A stretch of DNA of 49,643 nt, from assembly GCA_944387385.1 (NCBI GenBank), contig CALXES010000011.1, forward strand, positions 1 to 49,643, written 5' to 3'. A program made the position numbers and the translations under genes. This document shows positions 15,111-22,666 of this stretch, piece after piece. The first letter of the stretch is position 1. Each line of letters begins with the position of its first letter. A model generated the notes under the pieces. That model was not told where the DNA came from. It worked only from the letters and a program-made list of their open reading frames with translations, and made no database searches. The stretch comes from an uncultured Clostridia bacterium. Its GTDB lineage: Bacteria; Bacillota; Clostridia; TANB77; CAG-465.

Positions 15111-15362
15111 TTATTTTTTATCATCATTATCTCTATAGTAGTATACTTCTTGTTTAAAGCCCTTTCTTTTAATGAAGTCTTTTATTCTTTCTTCATTATC
15201 TTGCATTTTTTTTCCTAAAAATACAGCACCAGCGATTAAAGCAAGTAATATTACAGCTCTAGTTAAAAAGTCTACTATTCCAATTGCATATAACACTACA
15301 ACAATTGTAACAAATAAAATAACATACTTGTTTTTAGCAACATAATCAAAAAAATCTTTCAT
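15111..15362 (-). CDS. DUF2273 small membrane protein of the Asp23 cluster
   Basis: The 83-residue protein has two hydrophobic segments (about 11-33 and 36-49) and a charged C-terminal tail. Size, topology and position directly after amaP match the DUF2273 proteins that accompany Asp23/AmaP. Its role at the membrane is not established. The start follows AAGGATGTGATAGA. Confidence 0.85.
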   Translation of the reverse strand: MKDFFDYVAKNKYVILFVTIVVVLYAIGIVDFLTRAVILLALIAGAVFLGKKMQDNEERIKDFIKRKGFKQEVYYYRDNDDKK

Positions 15363-15381
15363 TCTATCACATCCTTAATAT

Positions 15382-15924
15382 TTAATTTGCTTTCTTTTGT
15401 GGTTCCATATAAACACCTTTAATTTTTACATTAGCCTCTTTAATTTCTACAGTAGTTTGTTTTTTTACTGCAGATTTTATATTTTCTTGTAGTTTACTAG
15501 ATAGTGTTGGAACTATTGTATCTGGTAATATCATAGAATATACATTTGCTTTTATTCCATCTTCTGAAATAATAACATCTACTTTTGGATTTACAAGTTC
15601 TGGATAATTTCTTGCAACGGACATGATCATTGATTCAAAGGTATCTCTATTTAAAAATACAGTACCAGAATCATTTTTTATAGCTAGTCCACTTCTAGAT
15701 TCATCTGAAGAATCTGAAGAAGAGAATAATCCAACAAGACCAAGTAAAGATATAATTGCTCCTATTACAAGTACCCATAGTTTATTTGCAACTAAAAATT
15801 CAATTGTAGCAGTATATAAATCGCTTATATTTATCATATTTGTAGATACAAGTATAAAAAATACTGATAACACTATCATTATGATTGAAAACAAGCATAA
15901 TATAAATTTTTCAAATCCTCTCAT
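15382..15924 (-). CDS. amaP: Alkaline shock response membrane anchor protein AmaP
   Basis: The 180-residue protein has two N-terminal membrane helices (about 7-29 and 46-67). A cytoplasmic domain follows whose V-F-L-N-R-D-T-F-E-S-M and V-D-V-I-I-S-E-D-G-I-K-A-N-V segments resemble Asp23-type folds. AmaP tethers Asp23 to the membrane in Staphylococcus. It sits between the Asp23 and DUF2273 genes, the usual order. Confidence 0.88.
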   Translation of the reverse strand: MRGFEKFILCLFSIIMIVLSVFFILVSTNMINISDLYTATIEFLVANKLWVLVIGAIISLLGLVGLFSSSDSSDESRSGLAIKNDSGTVFLNRDTFESMIMSVARNYPELVNPKVDVIISEDGIKANVYSMILPDTIVPTLSSKLQENIKSAVKKQTTVEIKEANVKIKGVYMEPQKKAN

Positions 15925-15956
15925 ATCTCATTATCCCCCTCATTTAATATAGCACA

Positions 15957-15990
15957 TAGCCCAAACTATAAATTTGAGTTCGGGCTATAA
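15957..15990 (-). other. Intergenic hairpin between asp23 and amaP without a T-run
   Basis: On the minus strand TAGCCCGAACT pairs with AGTTTGGGCTA (11 bp, including G-U) over a loop of about 9 bases, but TGTGC rather than T's follows. It may stabilise the asp23 message or be a processing site that sets the gene's higher expression. Confidence 0.5.
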
Positions 15991-16002
15991 AACTAATGCA
16001 TC

Positions 16003-16449
16003 TTATTCTTCTGGTGTAGTCTCTTCTACATCTTTTTTCTCTTCTTTATCAAAAGTAATACCTTGAACATTAATATTAACGGCAGCTACTTCTAAACCAG
16101 TCATATTTTCTACAGCATTTTTTACAGCTGTTTGAGCAGCCCAAGCAACATCTGGTATTCTAACACCATATTTAACGTTTACAAAAATATCAACTGTTAC
16201 TTTCTTTCCATTAAGTTCTATCTTTACTCCTTTTGAATATTTTTTACTGCTTCCTAGAATTTGATTGATGCCATCAACAAATCCAAGTGTCATTCCAGCA
16301 ATACCCTCTACTTCTGAAGCTGCAAGACCAGCAATAATTCCAATAACATCCTCAGATATATTTAAATTTGTGGCAATTTCTACCTTTTCATCTGAATCTT
16401 GTGCAGTCTCTACTACCTCTTCTACAACTTTTTCTTCTTTCTTACTCAT
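16003..16449 (-). CDS. Asp23/Gls24 family envelope stress protein
   Basis: The 148-residue protein has an acidic N-terminal tail, then the conserved N-I-S-E-D-V-I-G-I-I-A-G-L-A-A-S-E-V-E-G core and the K-Y-G-V-R-I-P-D-V-A segment of the Asp23 domain, and a charged tail. These proteins associate with the membrane through AmaP and support envelope homeostasis. The ATG at 16449 has GGAGG nine bases upstream and is preferred to an ATG two codons earlier. It is the first gene of the operon. Confidence 0.92.
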   Translation of the reverse strand: MSKKEEKVVEEVVETAQDSDEKVEIATNLNISEDVIGIIAGLAASEVEGIAGMTLGFVDGINQILGSSKKYSKGVKIELNGKKVTVDIFVNVKYGVRIPDVAWAAQTAVKNAVENMTGLEVAAVNINVQGITFDKEEKKDVEETTPEE

Positions 16450-16492
16450 AATCATTTTCCTCCTTTGTAGAATATTTCTACTTACTGATAAT

Positions 16493-16521
16493 ATTATATC
16501 CTATTTTATATTAAAAGTCAC
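16493..16521 (-). promoter_or_regulatory. Promoter of the asp23 operon
   Basis: On the minus strand, GTGACT (16516-16521), a 17-bp spacer and TATAAT (16493-16498). A small hairpin (GTAGAA/TTCTAC, 16468-16482) lies in the short leader. Confidence 0.6.
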
Positions 16522-16553
16522 GTATTTAACAAAAAAATCAATAATTACACAAA

Positions 16554-16907
16554 TTAATCATTTATAATTTTTGTTCCAAGTTTTTTTCCTCCAAGTAAAT
16601 GATAATGTAGATGTTTGACCTCTTGTCCTCCATCTTTTCCACAATTGCATATGACTCTATATCCTGATTCATTTACACCTGCTATTTTTGCAACTTCTTT
16701 AAAGGCTTCTTGTACCTTAGCTACATATTCAACATTTTCTTTATTTACATGCTCTAAATCTTGAATATGAATTTTTGGAATAACTAAAATATGTACAGGT
16801 GCTACTGGATTTAAATCTTTAAATGCACATACATATTCGTTTTCATAAACAATATTACTAGGTATCTCTCCTTTTATTATTTTACAAAAAATACAATTTT
16901 CATCCAT
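16554..16907 (-). CDS. HIT family nucleotide hydrolase (HINT-like)
   Basis: The 117-residue protein starts with the zinc-type C-I-F-C-K-I pair and ends with H-L-H-Y-H-L-L-G-G, the histidine triad. HINT proteins cleave AMP from phosphoramidates such as aminoacyl-adenylates. The first ATG (16913) is only three bases from GGAGG, so the ATG two codons later is preferred. It is the last gene after alaS and ycxB; a link to aminoacyl-adenylate clearance is tempting but inferred. Confidence 0.93.
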   Translation of the reverse strand: MDENCIFCKIIKGEIPSNIVYENEYVCAFKDLNPVAPVHILVIPKIHIQDLEHVNKENVEYVAKVQEAFKEVAKIAGVNESGYRVICNCGKDGGQEVKHLHYHLLGGKKLGTKIIND

Positions 16908-16913
16908 TTTCAT

Positions 16914-17441
16914 TTACCTCCTATATTTTATTTTATATTTTTTACCAAGAGTAGATTTTAATACTTCTGATAACTCATTATAATTACCATCTAAGTTATC
17001 TTTGCTACATATAAAAGCTTGATTTGATGCAATATATAAATATATATATTCTTTTAAATCTACAACTTTATACAAATCTTTGTAATTTAATTCTCCCCTT
17101 GCCATCTCTTTTTCATCTTTTATTGTCTTAGTTAATACTTTATCTTCATAAAATTCAAATTCAACATCAGCTTCTGAAGAAATTTTTGAAGATTTTAATA
17201 CTTTTTTTGCATTTAGCTTTGGTAAAACTAAAAGCTCAACAATCCACACAACTCCAACTAAGACAGTTAAAATTCTAAGTCCAATAGAAAAATCACTTGA
17301 TATTATTCCAAATATAATTAGTATTATAGATAAAATAGTAACTATTCTAGCCTGCAAAGACGAATACAAATTATATCTGTTAAAATCTATTAATACTTTC
17401 AAGTCATACTTTGACTTTGCCTTTAATATTAATTTATCCAT
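16914..17441 (-). CDS. YcxB-like membrane protein
   Basis: The 175-residue protein has two membrane helices (about 33-50 and 56-73). A C-terminal domain follows with F-E-F-Y-E-D-K-V, Y-K-D-L-Y-K-V-V-D and Y-I-Y-L-Y-I-A-S-N-Q-A-F-I, the pattern of the YcxB C-terminal family. Function is unknown. It lies 12 bases after alaS, and its stop overlaps the ribosome binding site of the HIT gene. Confidence 0.75.
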   Translation of the reverse strand: MDKLILKAKSKYDLKVLIDFNRYNLYSSLQARIVTILSIILIIFGIISSDFSIGLRILTVLVGVVWIVELLVLPKLNAKKVLKSSKISSEADVEFEFYEDKVLTKTIKDEKEMARGELNYKDLYKVVDLKEYIYLYIASNQAFICSKDNLDGNYNELSEVLKSTLGKKYKIKYRR

Positions 17442-17453
17442 AAAAACACCTAC

Positions 17454-19220
17454 TTATTGTACAAAAACTGCTTTTATTCTTCTTACTCCAGCAGATACAG
17501 CTTCTTCTTTTTTTATCTTTATATGTGGTATATTTGATGTATTTTCTACATGTGGTCCACCACAAAGTTCTGAAGAAACATCTCCAATTGAATAAACAGT
17601 AACAACGTCAGGATACCTTTCTATAAACATACACTCAGCACCAGATTTTAATGCTTCTTCTTTGCTCATTTCTTTCTTTACAACATTATATCCAGCATCT
17701 ATCCATTTATTTACAAGCTCTTCAACTTTTTGTTTTTCTTCATCTGTTAATTTATGATCACAAGAAAAATCAAAACGCATTCTTTCTGATGTTATGTTAC
17801 TTCCTTTTTGATGTACATCATTTCCAACAACAACCTTTAATGCTGCATTTAATAAATGAGTTGCTGTATGATATTGAGTCTCTGTTTCTCCTGTTGAAGC
17901 AAGTCCACCTTTAAATCTTTCTTTTGAACCAGCTCTAGATTTTTCTTGATGGGCTTTAAATTTTTCTTTAAATCCTTCCTCATCAACTTTTATTCCCATT
18001 TCTGAAGCTAATTCAACTGTAAGTTCAATTGGAAAACCAAATGTATCATATAGTCTAAATGCATTATCTTTATCCATTTTGCCATCAGTAATTTTTGAGG
18101 CAATCTTTTCAAATTCTTTTAAACCTTTTTCAAGTGTTCTATTAAACTTTATCTTTTCACTCTTTAAAACATCTATTACTACTTGTTTATTTTCTTCTAA
18201 TTCAACATAGTATTTTTTATACTTATTTATTATTAAAGTAGCAACTTCTTCTTCCCAATTAGAATTAATATCTATATCTAATTTTTTAGCATATCTTATT
18301 GCTCTTCTTATAAGTCTTCTTAAGATGTACCCTTGATCTGTATTACTTGGCTTTATACCTGATGGGTCAGCACTTATAAATACAGCACTTCTAATATGGT
18401 CAGCTATAATTCTCATAGCTTTTTCATTACCTTCATATGGTAGTTTTGATATATCCTCAATCTTTTTAATAACATCTTTCCATATAGAAGATTCGTAGTT
18501 ATCTGACACTCCTTCAAGGACTGCTGTTATTCTCTCTACTCCCATTCCTGTATCAACATTTTTCTTAGGTAAATCTGTAAAAGTTCCATCTTGGTTATGA
18601 TTATATTGCATAAATACATTATTCCATATTTCTACCCAGCGGTTATCTTCTGGATCAAATTCTTCTGGAACTTCTTCATCAGTACTAAAGTAAAAAATCT
18701 CAGTATCTGGTCCACATGGGCCTGTAAGTTCCATATTAGGCCACCAGTTATCATCTTCTCCTAAATACTTTATTCTTTTATCTGGTATACCCATTTTTCT
18801 CCATATATTTGCAGACTCATCATCAGCTGAAACTATATCATTTCCCTTAAATACTGTTACAGCAAGTCTTTCTATTGGTATATTTAAAACTTTTGTTAAA
18901 AATTCAAAGCTCCATGCAATACTCTCTTCTTTAAAGTAATCTCCTAAACTCCAGTTTCCAAGCATTTCAAAGAAAGTATGATGTGTTTTATCCCCAACTT
19001 CATCCAAGTCATTTGTTCTCATACATTTTTGATAGTCACAAAGTCTTGTTCCATATGGATGATGTTCACCCATTAAGTATGGTACTAATGGTTGCATTCC
19101 AGCTGTATTAAATAATACAGAAGGATCATTTTCTGGTACAACAGGAGCACTTGGAATTTGCTTATGTCCCTTTGATTCAAAAAAGTTTATAAATTTTTCT
19201 CTAATATTTAATTGTTCCAT
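17454..19220 (-). CDS. alaS: Alanine--tRNA ligase, short form lacking the C-Ala domain
   Basis: AlaRS charges tRNA-Ala. The 588 residues cover the class II catalytic core (F-F-E-S-K-G-H, T-F-F-E-M-L-G-N-W-S, G-M-G-V-E-R motif 3), the tRNA-recognition helices and the editing domain, with its zinc ligands in H-T-A-T-H (from about 451) and C-G-G-P-H (from about 553). The sequence stops right after the editing domain. The oligomerisation and C-Ala (DHHA1) parts, about 280 residues in usual bacterial AlaRS, are absent, and no frameshifted remainder follows. The ATG at 19220 has GGAG nine bases upstream. The layout resembles short AlaRS of some reduced bacteria. Confidence 0.93.
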   Translation of the reverse strand: MEQLNIREKFINFFESKGHKQIPSAPVVPENDPSVLFNTAGMQPLVPYLMGEHHPYGTRLCDYQKCMRTNDLDEVGDKTHHTFFEMLGNWSLGDYFKEESIAWSFEFLTKVLNIPIERLAVTVFKGNDIVSADDESANIWRKMGIPDKRIKYLGEDDNWWPNMELTGPCGPDTEIFYFSTDEEVPEEFDPEDNRWVEIWNNVFMQYNHNQDGTFTDLPKKNVDTGMGVERITAVLEGVSDNYESSIWKDVIKKIEDISKLPYEGNEKAMRIIADHIRSAVFISADPSGIKPSNTDQGYILRRLIRRAIRYAKKLDIDINSNWEEEVATLIINKYKKYYVELEENKQVVIDVLKSEKIKFNRTLEKGLKEFEKIASKITDGKMDKDNAFRLYDTFGFPIELTVELASEMGIKVDEEGFKEKFKAHQEKSRAGSKERFKGGLASTGETETQYHTATHLLNAALKVVVGNDVHQKGSNITSERMRFDFSCDHKLTDEEKQKVEELVNKWIDAGYNVVKKEMSKEEALKSGAECMFIERYPDVVTVYSIGDVSSELCGGPHVENTSNIPHIKIKKEEAVSAGVRRIKAVFVQ

Positions 19221-19285
19221 TATACATATCTCCATTTCATATAAATTTAAAAAAACATTAAAAAATGCTTATATTTAGCCATTTC

Positions 19286-19314
19286 ATTATATCAAAAAAA
19301 TATTATATAGTCAA
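19286..19314 (-). promoter_or_regulatory. Promoter of alaS-ycxB-HIT
   Basis: On the minus strand, TTGACT (19309-19314), a 17-bp spacer and TATAAT (19286-19291). There is no room for a T-box leader before alaS. Confidence 0.7.
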
Positions 19315-19389
19315 TAAAATACTGAGCAATTATATTGCTTTTTAATATAACTTATGTTAAACTTATTATTGTTTTATATGGAGGTAGAA

Positions 19390-20118
19390 ATGTTACAAAC
19401 AATAACTGGAAGAATAAGAAGAGCAATAGATGACTATGATATGATAGAAGAAGGAGATAAAATTGCAATAGCTTTATCTGGTGGAAAAGATAGTATTACG
19501 CTTCTTTATGCACTTCACAACTTAAAAAGATTCTATCCCAAAAATTTTGATATTATTGCAATAACTATTCACCCAGATAGTAATACTTTTAAAACAGATA
19601 AATTAGAAGAACTATGTAAAAAACTCGAAATAAAATATATTGTATATCATTCAGATTTATCTAATATAGTATTTAATATTAGAAAGGAAAAAAATCCATG
19701 TTCTTTATGTGCAAATTTAAGACGTGGAATGCTAAATACATTAGCACTTGAAAACGGATGTAATAAGATAGCACTTGGACATCATTTAGACGATGTAATA
19801 GAGACTCTTTTTATGAATATGTGCTTAAATGGAAAGATTCATACTTTCTCTCCTGTTACAAGCTTTGCTAACTCTACAGTAAAAGTAATTAGACCGATGA
19901 TATATGTTTATGAAAAAGAAACTCGAGCTCTCTCTAGAAAAATGAATTTTCCTGTTATTGGAAAATGCTGCCCAAAAGATGGAGATACCATGAGAGAATA
20001 TATGAAAAATTTAATATTTAAATTAAGAAAAGATATACCCAAAGTAAGAGAAAATCTAATTGGTTCTATAATCAGATCAGATATTCCTGGTTGGAGTAAA
20101 AAAGACAAGAGTAATTAA
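19390..20118 (+). CDS. TtcA-like PP-loop tRNA thiolation enzyme
   Basis: The 242-residue protein has the PP-loop S-G-G-K-D-S (30-35), a C-S-L-C pair (104-107), A-L-G-H-H-L-D-D and a later Cys pair in G-K-C-C. This is the arrangement of TtcA-type enzymes that adenylate a tRNA base and add sulfur, using an iron-sulfur cluster held by three cysteines. The exact target (C32 or another base) is inference. An upstream in-frame ATG (19354) lacks a ribosome site; GGAGG precedes 19390. Confidence 0.88.
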   Translation: MLQTITGRIRRAIDDYDMIEEGDKIAIALSGGKDSITLLYALHNLKRFYPKNFDIIAITIHPDSNTFKTDKLEELCKKLEIKYIVYHSDLSNIVFNIRKEKNPCSLCANLRRGMLNTLALENGCNKIALGHHLDDVIETLFMNMCLNGKIHTFSPVTSFANSTVKVIRPMIYVYEKETRALSRKMNFPVIGKCCPKDGDTMREYMKNLIFKLRKDIPKVRENLIGSIIRSDIPGWSKKDKSN

Positions 20119-20135
20119 ATACTCTTGTCCTTTTT
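20104..20135. terminator. Terminator between the ttcA-like and ASCH genes
   Basis: GACAAGAGTA (20104-20113), a 6-nt loop, TACTCTTGTC (20120-20129), then T's. The stem overlaps the plus-strand stop codon, and its end abuts the convergent ASCH gene. Confidence 0.8.
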
Positions 20136-20478
20136 AATTAATCAGTTCTACTCTAATTCCTATAACACCATATTGATTTTGTTTTTCTTTTGAATAAAAC
20201 TTATTTAATGTTTCTAGTAATTCTTCTTTTGTTGTATCAAAATCTGAAAGCGATTCTATAGGATAATCATCGATTAAAGATTCAAAGCTTTCATAAAGTA
20301 AAATCCCTTTAACTCTTGTAATGGTACTCTCTTTTAATTCTGGCTCTTTCTTAAATTCTATTTCATCTCCTAAATTTATATTTTTTCTTTTTTCATCTAA
20401 TAATCTAAGTTCTATTATTTTAACCCCTTTTTTTATTGCCTCATAATATTTAGGTTGTAACTTTAAAGTATGTCTCAT
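20134..20478 (-). CDS. ASCH domain protein
   Basis: The 114-residue protein starts with H-T-L-K-L-Q-P-K-Y-Y-E-A-I-K-K-G-V-K-I-I-E-L-R and has N-L-G-D-E-I-E-F, the usual opening of the ASCH (ASC-1 homology) fold. The fold binds RNA and in some members cleaves modified nucleosides. AAGGAGG precedes the ATG at 20478. It is a single-gene unit. Precise role unknown. Confidence 0.8.
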   Translation of the reverse strand: MRHTLKLQPKYYEAIKKGVKIIELRLLDEKRKNINLGDEIEFKKEPELKESTITRVKGILLYESFESLIDDYPIESLSDFDTTKEELLETLNKFYSKEKQNQYGVIGIRVELIN

Positions 20479-20516
20479 AAGAAATACCTCCTTAATAATT
20501 ATAACATTTTCAGTCA

Positions 20517-20552
20517 AATAAAGAATAGCTTGAAAACAAGCTATTCTTTATT
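20517..20552 (-). terminator. 16-bp perfect hairpin terminator
   Basis: AATAAAGAATAGCTTG (20517-20532), 4-nt loop, CAAGCTATTCTTTATT (20537-20552). The G/C core is followed on the minus strand by TTTATTT. It closes the cohesin-like gene cluster. Confidence 0.75.
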
Positions 20553-22157
20553 CTACTTTTCATCATCTATTTGCTCTTCAAGCATTTTTTTTATATCATC
20601 ATCATTCAAATTTTCAAATATATTAAAAGTAAGTTCATCTTTTGGTCCATCATTTTTATCTAAATCTACAAGTTTTATTCCAGAAGAATTAACTTCCTCT
20701 GCTTTAAAACTATTCTTTTCTAAACTTCCTTTTCTTTCTAGCTTTTGTGGAATTTCTTCTTTTATTGTATCTTCTAGTAAATCTACTTTCGGTGGATCAA
20801 TCTTTACATTTGTTTGCACTATATTATCTTGAGATGGAAGTTTTACATCTTCTTGTTTTTTATCTACTTTTAAAATTGTTTTATCTGGATCATCTGGACC
20901 ATTATCATTGTTTTTTAATCTTTTTACTTTTTTTCTTAAAACAATAATATATACAAATTCAATTAATATTAAAAGATACATTAAAACAAGTAAATAATTC
21001 TTCTTAATTGCTGCCCATATATACTTTAAATATGAAAGAACTATTTCTTTTTTACTCTTTGAGTCTTGTATATCTTTTAGATAATCTTTCATTTCTCGCT
21101 CTGCCTCTTCCTCTTGAGTTGCAGTTTTTACCGTATATTTTATTTTATATTCTTTAGTTGTTGTTCCATCCGGTGCTGTAATTTTTATAACAATCTCTCC
21201 CTCACCTGAATCAACTAATTTATCTGCACCAATTATCTCAATTTTTGCATCTGTATCTTTTGCAGATGCTATAACATTTAGCGAATCAACAGTTGACAGT
21301 ATTTCTCCTATATCATATTCAAAAACTTCAGATTGAAATTCTTTATTTAATTCATACCCTTCAATAATTAAACTTTCTAAATATGCATTAGATTTTTCTT
21401 TATCTGCACTTTTTGTAACTATAATATTATATATCCTATAATAACCATTTTGTGCTGTAACCTTTATTGTAATTATATTATCTCCATCAACCAAATTAGT
21501 ATTTCCTGAAATTTCAACTCTCGCATTTGGATCTTCTGCCCTTGCTAGGACCTCAATTGAGTTAACATTTTCATCAACTGATATAGCATAGTCTGTTATA
21601 TTTCTAGTAAAATTTGGAGTAAGTCCTTCTTCACTAATTTGAAGATATTTTAGATAATTATTTCCACTTGATGTATTAGAGTCAGGATTTACATTACCTG
21701 TTGTATTTTGTGTATTATCTGGAACAGTAGTATTATCGTTTGTTTCTTTTTTAGATACATCTATCATTTTTTCAGCTGTAATAGTTCCAAGCGAATCCAT
21801 TGTCTCATTAGCACTTATTGCTCCATTTGTTACAACTGTAATTTTACTTGATCCTTCTTTAAGAGCCCTAAAAGTATATGTCTTTGTTCTTATTCCAGAA
21901 GACGCTTCTGTTTGATCCCACCAAACCTCTTCATTTAAACTATCTCCAGAAACATATTCAAACATACTTGTATCATATGACACACCTAAATTATCATATG
22001 CTGCTACATTTGTTCCAAAATCAAAAGTAAGAGTAAAAGTATCTCCTACGTACACACTCGAATTACCTGTTAAACTTGCAGCATATATTCTAGTTGTAAT
22101 AACTAAAATAAAAACAAATACACCTACTGCAATTCTTTTGAGCATTACCTTGTTCAT
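20553..22157 (-). CDS. Membrane-anchored surface protein with cohesin-like and cadherin-like domains
   Basis: The protein has 534 residues. A signal peptide (about 1-27, ending Y-A-A) is followed by a cohesin-like beta domain (about 28-135, with V-Y-V-G-D-T-F-T-L-T-F-D-F and N-L-G-V-S-Y-D-T-S-M-F-E-Y-V-S). An Asn/Thr linker leads to two cadherin-like beta-sandwich domains (about 165-255 and 258-343, each with a Y-L-x-x-L opening and a terminal V-T/V-K strand). One membrane helix (about 388-408) and an acidic cytoplasmic tail of about 125 residues complete it. The protein downstream of the HD gene carries a dockerin, so the cohesin-like domain may hold it. Confidence 0.75.
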   Translation of the reverse strand: MNKVMLKRIAVGVFVFILVITTRIYAASLTGNSSVYVGDTFTLTFDFGTNVAAYDNLGVSYDTSMFEYVSGDSLNEEVWWDQTEASSGIRTKTYTFRALKEGSSKITVVTNGAISANETMDSLGTITAEKMIDVSKKETNDNTTVPDNTQNTTGNVNPDSNTSSGNNYLKYLQISEEGLTPNFTRNITDYAISVDENVNSIEVLARAEDPNARVEISGNTNLVDGDNIITIKVTAQNGYYRIYNIIVTKSADKEKSNAYLESLIIEGYELNKEFQSEVFEYDIGEILSTVDSLNVIASAKDTDAKIEIIGADKLVDSGEGEIVIKITAPDGTTTKEYKIKYTVKTATQEEEAEREMKDYLKDIQDSKSKKEIVLSYLKYIWAAIKKNYLLVLMYLLILIEFVYIIVLRKKVKRLKNNDNGPDDPDKTILKVDKKQEDVKLPSQDNIVQTNVKIDPPKVDLLEDTIKEEIPQKLERKGSLEKNSFKAEEVNSSGIKLVDLDKNDGPKDELTFNIFENLNDDDIKKMLEEQIDDEK

Positions 22158-22180
22158 ATATATCCTCCAATAAAATAAAT

Positions 22181-22651
22181 TTACATAAGCTTTTTAAGTT
22201 CTTGTTTCAAATCATCTTCAAAAACAGTACCACTAGCAAGTGGTAAATACCACTTAACTGTCTCTTTAATATATTTTTGCTTAAATTCTTCTGTTGCTAG
22301 ATAAGTTTCTGAAATATTATGAAGTCTATCGGCAAGCTTTACCATCTTTGCTATAGGATTATTTCTTATTCTAGAAATATATTCCTCCATAATATAACCA
22401 CTCTCTTTTGTAAGTAATCTCACAGCATCAGCAATTGTTTTGTTACTAATTCTTAAAATTTCTTCATATGTTGTATCAGTATCCTCTATTAAATCATGAA
22501 AAAGTCCAACAATTTGATACTCCTCTGAAAATCCCTTATCTTTTAATATTTTAGCAACTTGAAGTGGATGCATATAATATGGTGTTCCCTGCATTCTTGT
22601 TTGTCCTTCATGTTTATTTTTAATATATTTTATGTATCCACCAAGTTCCAT
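22181..22651 (-). CDS. HD-domain hydrolase of the SpoT/MESH1 type
   Basis: The 156-residue protein has the family motifs Y-Y-M-H-P-L-Q-V-A (first His), F-H-D-L-I-E-D-T-D (HD pair plus E-D) and V-K-L-A-D-R-L-H-N. These match the (p)ppGpp hydrolase domain of RelA/SpoT proteins and small MESH1-like enzymes; the synthetase and TGS domains are absent. It is probably a stand-alone phosphohydrolase, and the substrate is inferred. It lies between two surface-protein genes in the same direction, 15-23 bases apart. Confidence 0.8.
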   Translation of the reverse strand: MELGGYIKYIKNKHEGQTRMQGTPYYMHPLQVAKILKDKGFSEEYQIVGLFHDLIEDTDTTYEEILRISNKTIADAVRLLTKESGYIMEEYISRIRNNPIAKMVKLADRLHNISETYLATEEFKQKYIKETVKWYLPLASGTVFEDDLKQELKKLM

Positions 22652-22666
22652 TATAAATTCTCCTTT

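Noticed and set aside
15957-15990. Terminator between asp23 and amaP
   Set aside because: The stem is good but no T-run follows on either strand, so I list it only as a hairpin.
19221-19353. T-box leader before alaS
   Set aside because: The promoter lies about 70 bases before the start, and no GGTGG-AACGCGG motif or terminator is found.
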